From: Deltaproteobacteria bacterium
Lineage (GTDB): Bacteria; Desulfobacterota; Desulfobacteria; Desulfobacterales; SG8-13
DNA length: 8,772 nucleotides
Assembly: GCA_024639205.1 (NCBI GenBank)
Contig: JAHEIV010000101.1
Coordinates: 1-8,772 of the forward strand
Direction of reading: 5' to 3'
Made by a program: the position numbers and the translations under genes. The notes below the pieces were generated by a model that was given only the letters and a program-made list of their open reading frames with translations, had not been told where the DNA came from and did no database searches. This document shows, piece by piece, positions 5,507 through 8,772 of the stretch (position 1 is its first letter; the number at the start of each line of letters is the position of its first letter).

Positions 5507-6736
5507 TCATTTGGAGGAAAGCGCCTCCGTGATGCGGTTCATGGCCTGCTGGACATTCTCGTGACTGTTGAAGGCGCTGATGCGAATGTAGCCCTCACCG
5601 CACCGGCCGAAACCGGCCCCCGGTGTGCACACCACACCGGCTTTTTCCAACAGGAGATCGAAAAACTTCCAGGAATCGATATGTCCCTGCACCCAGATGT
5701 AGGGCGAGTTTTCGCCGCCGATGCAATCATATCCCATCGCGGTCATCTTCTCCCGGATCAAAGCGGCGTTTTCCAAATAGTAGTCGGTTAATTCCCGACA
5801 CTGACGACGACCCTCTTCGTCGTAAGCGGCTTCCACAGCCCGCTGCACCGGATAGGACACCCCGTTGAACTTGGTGGTGTGCCGCCGGAGCCAAAGGGAA
5901 TGAACAAGAACCGATTGCCCGTCTGCCATGTAAGCCTGACAGGATTTTGGCACCACCGTAAAGGCGCAGCGGGTTCCGGTAAAACCGGCTGTTTTTGAAA
6001 AGCTCCTGAACTCGATAGCCACCTCCCGGGCACCGTCGATTTCATAAATGGTTTTTGGCAGGCTTTCATCGCGGACAAAAGCCTCATAGGCCGCATCATA
6101 CAAAAGCAGTGCCCGGTGTTTCCTCGCATAATCCACCCAGGCCTTCAACTGCGGTTTTGTAATGGCAGCGCCGGTGGGGTTGTTGGGATAGCATAGATAG
6201 ATCAGATCGACCGGTCGGTCCGGCAGATCGGGGATAAAACCGTTTTGACGGGTGCCTTCCAGGTAGACAATCCCTTCGTATCGCCCGTCTTTGTATGGTC
6301 CCGTTCGGCCGGCCATGACGTTGGTATCGAGATAGACCGGATAAACCGGATCCGGAATGGCAACAACGACACTGTCGGCGAAGATCTCCTGAATATTGCC
6401 GCTGTCACATTTGGCGCCATCGCTGATGAAAACCTCTTCCGCCGAAATATCAGCCCCGCGTTCCTGATAATCGTACCGGGCGATTTTTTCACGTAAAAAA
6501 GGGTACCCCTGCTCCGGACCATAGCCGCGAAAGGTGGCGTCATCGGCCATCTCGTCCACTGCCCGGTGAAAAGCGGATATGCAGGCCGATGGCAAAGCCC
6601 GGGTTACATCGCCGATACCGAGCTTGATGATCCGGCGGTCGGGATGGGCCTGCTGAAAGCTGTTCACCCGTTTGGCAATATCGGAAAACAGGTAGGAAGC
6701 TTGCAGCTTGCGGTAGTTTTCATTGATTCTGATCAT
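5507..6736 (-). CDS. dapL: LL-diaminopimelate aminotransferase
   Basis: A 409-residue PLP enzyme of aminotransferase fold type I. It converts L-tetrahydrodipicolinate directly to LL-diaminopimelate using glutamate, a one-step replacement for the succinylase/acetylase route to lysine and peptidoglycan. The match to the DapL family is clear along the full length: the N-terminal NENYRKLQASYLFSDIAKRV, IKLGIGDVTRALP (37-49), GYGPEQGYPFLREKIA, ISDGAKCDSGNIQ (104-115), IPDPVYPVYLDTNVMAG, YPNNPTGA (183-190), and SFSKTAGFTGTRC with the PLP-binding Lys248. The C-terminal NSPYIWVQ and GFGRCGEGYIRISAF also fit. The length is normal for the family. The ATG at 6736 has AAAGGA 8-9 bases upstream. The enzyme is cytoplasmic. 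The Fe-S protein gene follows 71 bp downstream. No lysine riboswitch is recognisable in the leader, but operator-like sites lie further upstream. Confidence 0.96.
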   Translation of the reverse strand: MIRINENYRKLQASYLFSDIAKRVNSFQQAHPDRRIIKLGIGDVTRALPSACISAFHRAVDEMADDATFRGYGPEQGYPFLREKIARYDYQERGADISAEEVFISDGAKCDSGNIQEIFADSVVVAIPDPVYPVYLDTNVMAGRTGPYKDGRYEGIVYLEGTRQNGFIPDLPDRPVDLIYLCYPNNPTGAAITKPQLKAWVDYARKHRALLLYDAAYEAFVRDESLPKTIYEIDGAREVAIEFRSFSKTAGFTGTRCAFTVVPKSCQAYMADGQSVLVHSLWLRRHTTKFNGVSYPVQRAVEAAYDEEGRRQCRELTDYYLENAALIREKMTAMGYDCIGGENSPYIWVQGHIDSWKFFDLLLEKAGVVCTPGAGFGRCGEGYIRISAFNSHENVQQAMNRITEALSSK

Positions 6737-6828
6737 GGTTCCGTCCTTTTTGATTTTTACATTATTGCATCGTGCGCCATCGCCCGAACCACCCGTGTCT
6801 TGAAGACTGTACCGTTAAACACCATTTT

Positions 6829-7002
6829 GGATCGAATCGTCAATCCGAATTCGAATGATTTTTCGACTCCGCTATACGCCCCATCGCCAAAAGTTGCGCC
6901 CGGGGGGCCGATCCATTCCGGCAATCTCGCATGTCGAATCGTAATTATCGCATCCGGTTGGCATGCAACAGGACCCGCCAGGGGGCTTGATCGATTCGAT
7001 CC
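6829..7002. repeat. Three related TCGAWTCG operator-like sites
   Basis: TCGAATCGT occurs at 6832-6840 and 6934-6942. GATCGA-T-TCGATC, a perfect 13-base palindrome, occurs at 6989-7001. GGATCGAATCG (6829-6839) recurs exactly inverted as CGATTCGATCC (6992-7002). All three share the core CGAWTCG, a short inverted repeat with a one-base centre, as expected for a dimeric regulator. Binding is inference. Confidence 0.45.
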
Positions 7003-7136
7003 GCCTTCGACAGCGGTGGTTTGCTAAAATGCCTTCGTTCCAAGCCCAAGATCGAAGACACACCGATGCCTCCCGTCGAATGCAAGCAATTAATTCGTCC
7101 CCGAAAAGATGAGTCGAAAAATCGTGTGGTTCACTG

Positions 7137-7165
7137 TTGAGTTTCTGCCAAGGATTTCATAACAT
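7137..7165 (+). promoter_or_regulatory. Possible promoter of the GT39-like gene
   Basis: TTGAGT (7137-7142), a 17-base spacer and TAACAT (7160-7165) each match the sigma-70 consensus at four of six positions. If real, transcription starts near 7172, which would require the start codon at 7209 and exclude the ATG at 7164. Confidence 0.3.
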
Positions 7166-7208
7166 GTTTTCTTGCCCAAAGGAAAAGCAGGAACAGACCG
7201 AGGGTTCA

Positions 7209-8672
7209 ATGGAAAACACACAACGACCCGTCCCTGAAAAACCGGCCCCGAAACCCACCGCTTCCGACCGGAACCTGCGAATATTTACACTTTTTGTCAT
7301 CGCACTGGCAACCGGACTGATAGTGGCTGCAGCACGCGGCGATTTGTGGCTGGACGAAGTTTTCTCCCTGTCGTTTGCTGAATCGGCTACCAGGGCCTGG
7401 GAGATTATCTCTGGCTATCAGTACGACAACAACCATGTACTGAACACGCTCTTTCTATACTGGATCGGAAGGCAGGAAGTGCTGGTGATCTATCGGCTGC
7501 TGGCGATCGCTGCTGGGATCGGATCGATCCTGCTGGTGGGGGTCATCGCACGAAAATGGGGCAAAACCGAACGTTTATTTTCGCTGCTGCTGACCGGAAC
7601 ATCCTATCCGCTCATCCTCTATTTTTCAGAAGCAAGAGGTTATGCACCGGCCATTTTCTTTTCTCTGCTCTCCCTGGCGGTCCTGATAAAAAATCGTCAT
7701 CATTTGAACCTGTTTTGGTTGACGGTATTCTGGCTGTCACTGTGTCTCGGCCTCCTCTCGCATTTCACTTTTGTGGTTATGCTGATCGCCCTTGCATGCT
7801 TTGCACTGGTTGAAGCACTTCAGCATACTTCAAACCTGAAAGCCTGCAGCTTGCGGATGGGGACGCTGTTCCTGGTACCGCTGGCATTTTCGACAAGTTT
7901 CTATCTTTTTTTCATTCGAAACATGCACATCGACGGTGGTCCGATATACGACAAATGGGATGTCATCTGCAGGGCTGCAACCCTGGCTGTCGGTTTTTCC
8001 GAAAGGGGATGGTTTCCACCGATTGCGCTGTTGACCTTCATCGCTGTTACGGTTACCGGAACGATCCTGCTGTATCGCGACAGATCTGCCCTGTGGGCAT
8101 TTTTTCCGGTTGTGTTGCTTGTTGCTCCGTCGCTGGTGGTGGCAGCAGCCCGTCCCACGTTTCTCTATTTTCGATATTTTCTGATCTGCATACCGTTTTT
8201 CTACCTACTGCTGGCTTACCTGCTCGGCCGGTGGTACCGTTCCTCAGTTTCGTTTTCACGTCTTCTAGTGATTGCCTTGGTCATGATTTTTGTGTTCTCG
8301 CAGGCATTGCGACTAATCCCGCTGTTGCAACTGGGGCGGGGAAATTATCGAGCCGCCGTTCAACACATGTCGGCGAATACCGACAGTGAGATATTGCGCG
8401 TGGGAAGCGATCACGACTTTCGCAATCAAGTCCTGCTCTCTTTTTACGCGCGATTTCTGCCGCCTCGAGTTAGACTTGTATATATCGAACAACCCGACTG
8501 GAAAACAGATCGACCCGAATGGATTATCACCCACAGCCAGATTCCAGTGTTTAACCCACCCGACAAACTGGTGGTTCGAGGCGTCGGTACTTACCGTTTA
8601 ACGGAAGAATTTAGATTTGCTGCTATATCAGGTTGGAACTGGTTTTTGTTTCGTAAGGAAGCCGACCGATGA
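7209..8672 (+). CDS. GT39/ArnT-like membrane glycosyltransferase (GT-C fold)
   Basis: A 487-residue integral membrane protein with about 10-11 predicted helices and a soluble C-terminal part of about 110 residues. The pattern fits the dolichyl-phosphate-mannose/ArnT-type GT-C glycosyltransferases. Helix 1 (24-43) is followed by a periplasmic loop with GDLWLDEVFSLSF, holding the putative catalytic acid Asp49 or Glu50. Next come DNNHVLNTLF (73-82) and YFSEARGYAP (138-147), the usual second conserved site. Such enzymes move a sugar from a polyprenyl-phosphate carrier to lipid, protein or polysaccharide at the outer face of the inner membrane; donor and acceptor are not readable here. Start: ATG 7209 has GAGGG 4-5 bases upstream. 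An in-frame ATG at 7164 with AAGGA 9 bases before it is possible and adds 15 residues. A Pro/Lys-rich cytoplasmic tail precedes helix 1. A new gene starts 59 bp downstream on the same strand. Confidence 0.82.
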   Translation: MENTQRPVPEKPAPKPTASDRNLRIFTLFVIALATGLIVAAARGDLWLDEVFSLSFAESATRAWEIISGYQYDNNHVLNTLFLYWIGRQEVLVIYRLLAIAAGIGSILLVGVIARKWGKTERLFSLLLTGTSYPLILYFSEARGYAPAIFFSLLSLAVLIKNRHHLNLFWLTVFWLSLCLGLLSHFTFVVMLIALACFALVEALQHTSNLKACSLRMGTLFLVPLAFSTSFYLFFIRNMHIDGGPIYDKWDVICRAATLAVGFSERGWFPPIALLTFIAVTVTGTILLYRDRSALWAFFPVVLLVAPSLVVAAARPTFLYFRYFLICIPFFYLLLAYLLGRWYRSSVSFSRLLVIALVMIFVFSQALRLIPLLQLGRGNYRAAVQHMSANTDSEILRVGSDHDFRNQVLLSFYARFLPPRVRLVYIEQPDWKTDRPEWIITHSQIPVFNPPDKLVVRGVGTYRLTEEFRFAAISGWNWFLFRKEADR

Positions 8673-8731
8673 TGGCGTTCGGCAAACAGCTTTTCGGCTC
8701 GAACATTTGAAATGAAAGGGGCAAGAAAACC

Positions 8732-8772
8732 ATGCGCAGTGCTGTCTGGATCCTTCGGGGTATCCATGCCCT
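8732..8772 (+). CDS. Start of an unidentified gene, cut by the right window edge
   Basis: ATG at 8732 follows AAAGGGG (8715-8721) by about 10 bases and opens a frame (MRSAVWILRGIHA) that runs to the window end without a stop. Only 13 residues are visible. The hydrophobic, Arg-containing start could be a signal or membrane segment, but the product cannot be named. It lies 59 bp after the GT39-like gene and may share its transcript. Confidence 0.45.
   Translation, partial: MRSAVWILRGIHA

Larger units (their letters stand above)
6737..7208. other. Gene-free divergent regulatory region between dapL and the GT39-like gene
   Basis: This 472-bp gap has no credible gene; a 63-codon minus-strand frame at 6872-7063 has no ribosome site and no protein-like composition. 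The sequence TCGA occurs about ten times between 6832 and 7116, far above chance, often as TCGAATCG or its relatives. On the minus strand TTGACG (about 6845-6840) is a fair -35 box for dapL, but I see no good -10 at the right distance. I found no lysine riboswitch fold by eye. Confidence 0.5.

Noticed and set aside
6737..6960. Possible lysine riboswitch in the dapL leader
   Set aside because: Expected because dapL is a lysine-pathway gene, but I could not find the conserved L-box core or an anti-terminator/terminator pair by eye.
6872..7063. A minus-strand 63-codon frame upstream of dapL
   Set aside because: It has no ribosome binding site, its Cys/Arg/Pro-rich composition is unlike its neighbours, and it overlaps the cluster of operator-like repeats.
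8672..8710. A 12-codon frame starting right at the GT39-like stop codon
   Set aside because: It is too short and lacks any supporting feature; the frame at 8732 with a ribosome site is the better gene start.

Overview
The window looks like ordinary chromosomal DNA from an anaerobic Gram-negative bacterium, most likely a Desulfobacterota (Desulfosarcina-like) sulfate reducer. This rests on recalled family distribution, not on a search. The clues are an LL-diaminopimelate aminotransferase (DapL) instead of the DapC/DapE route, a cysteine-rich multi-cluster ferredoxin-like protein directly downstream, and a small secreted BamE-like protein of a type I associate with that group. I see no rRNA, tRNA, CRISPR array, insertion sequence or phage structural gene.

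Left part (1-1771). A leftward S24/CI-type repressor-like regulator runs off the left edge. A GC-rich gap separates it from two rightward genes: a 59-residue coiled-coil protein, and a secreted protein with a C-terminal BamE/SmpA-like domain. The secreted gene has the best promoter in the window (TTGAAA, 17 bp, TGC-TATAAT).

Middle (1842-4260). A leftward AraC-HTH plus O6-alkylguanine-DNA alkyltransferase fusion (an Ada-like protein lacking the N-terminal Ada domain) is divergent from a compact rightward group of three: a small four-helix membrane protein, a SnoaL/NTF2-fold protein and a GNAT acetyltransferase, with gaps of 18 and 25 bp. A strong two-way hairpin terminator sits where this group meets the next leftward genes.

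Right part (4251-8772). dapL and, 71 bp downstream, the Fe-S protein gene run leftward as a probable operon. A 472-bp gene-free region separates dapL from a rightward GT39-like membrane glycosyltransferase. That gap is rich in TCGA and holds three similar operator-like sites. A final rightward gene begins at 8732 and is cut by the window edge.

I found no clear new multi-gene system. The items most worth following up are the operator-like sites upstream of dapL, the dapL/Fe-S pairing, and the small coiled-coil protein divergent from the S24 regulator.
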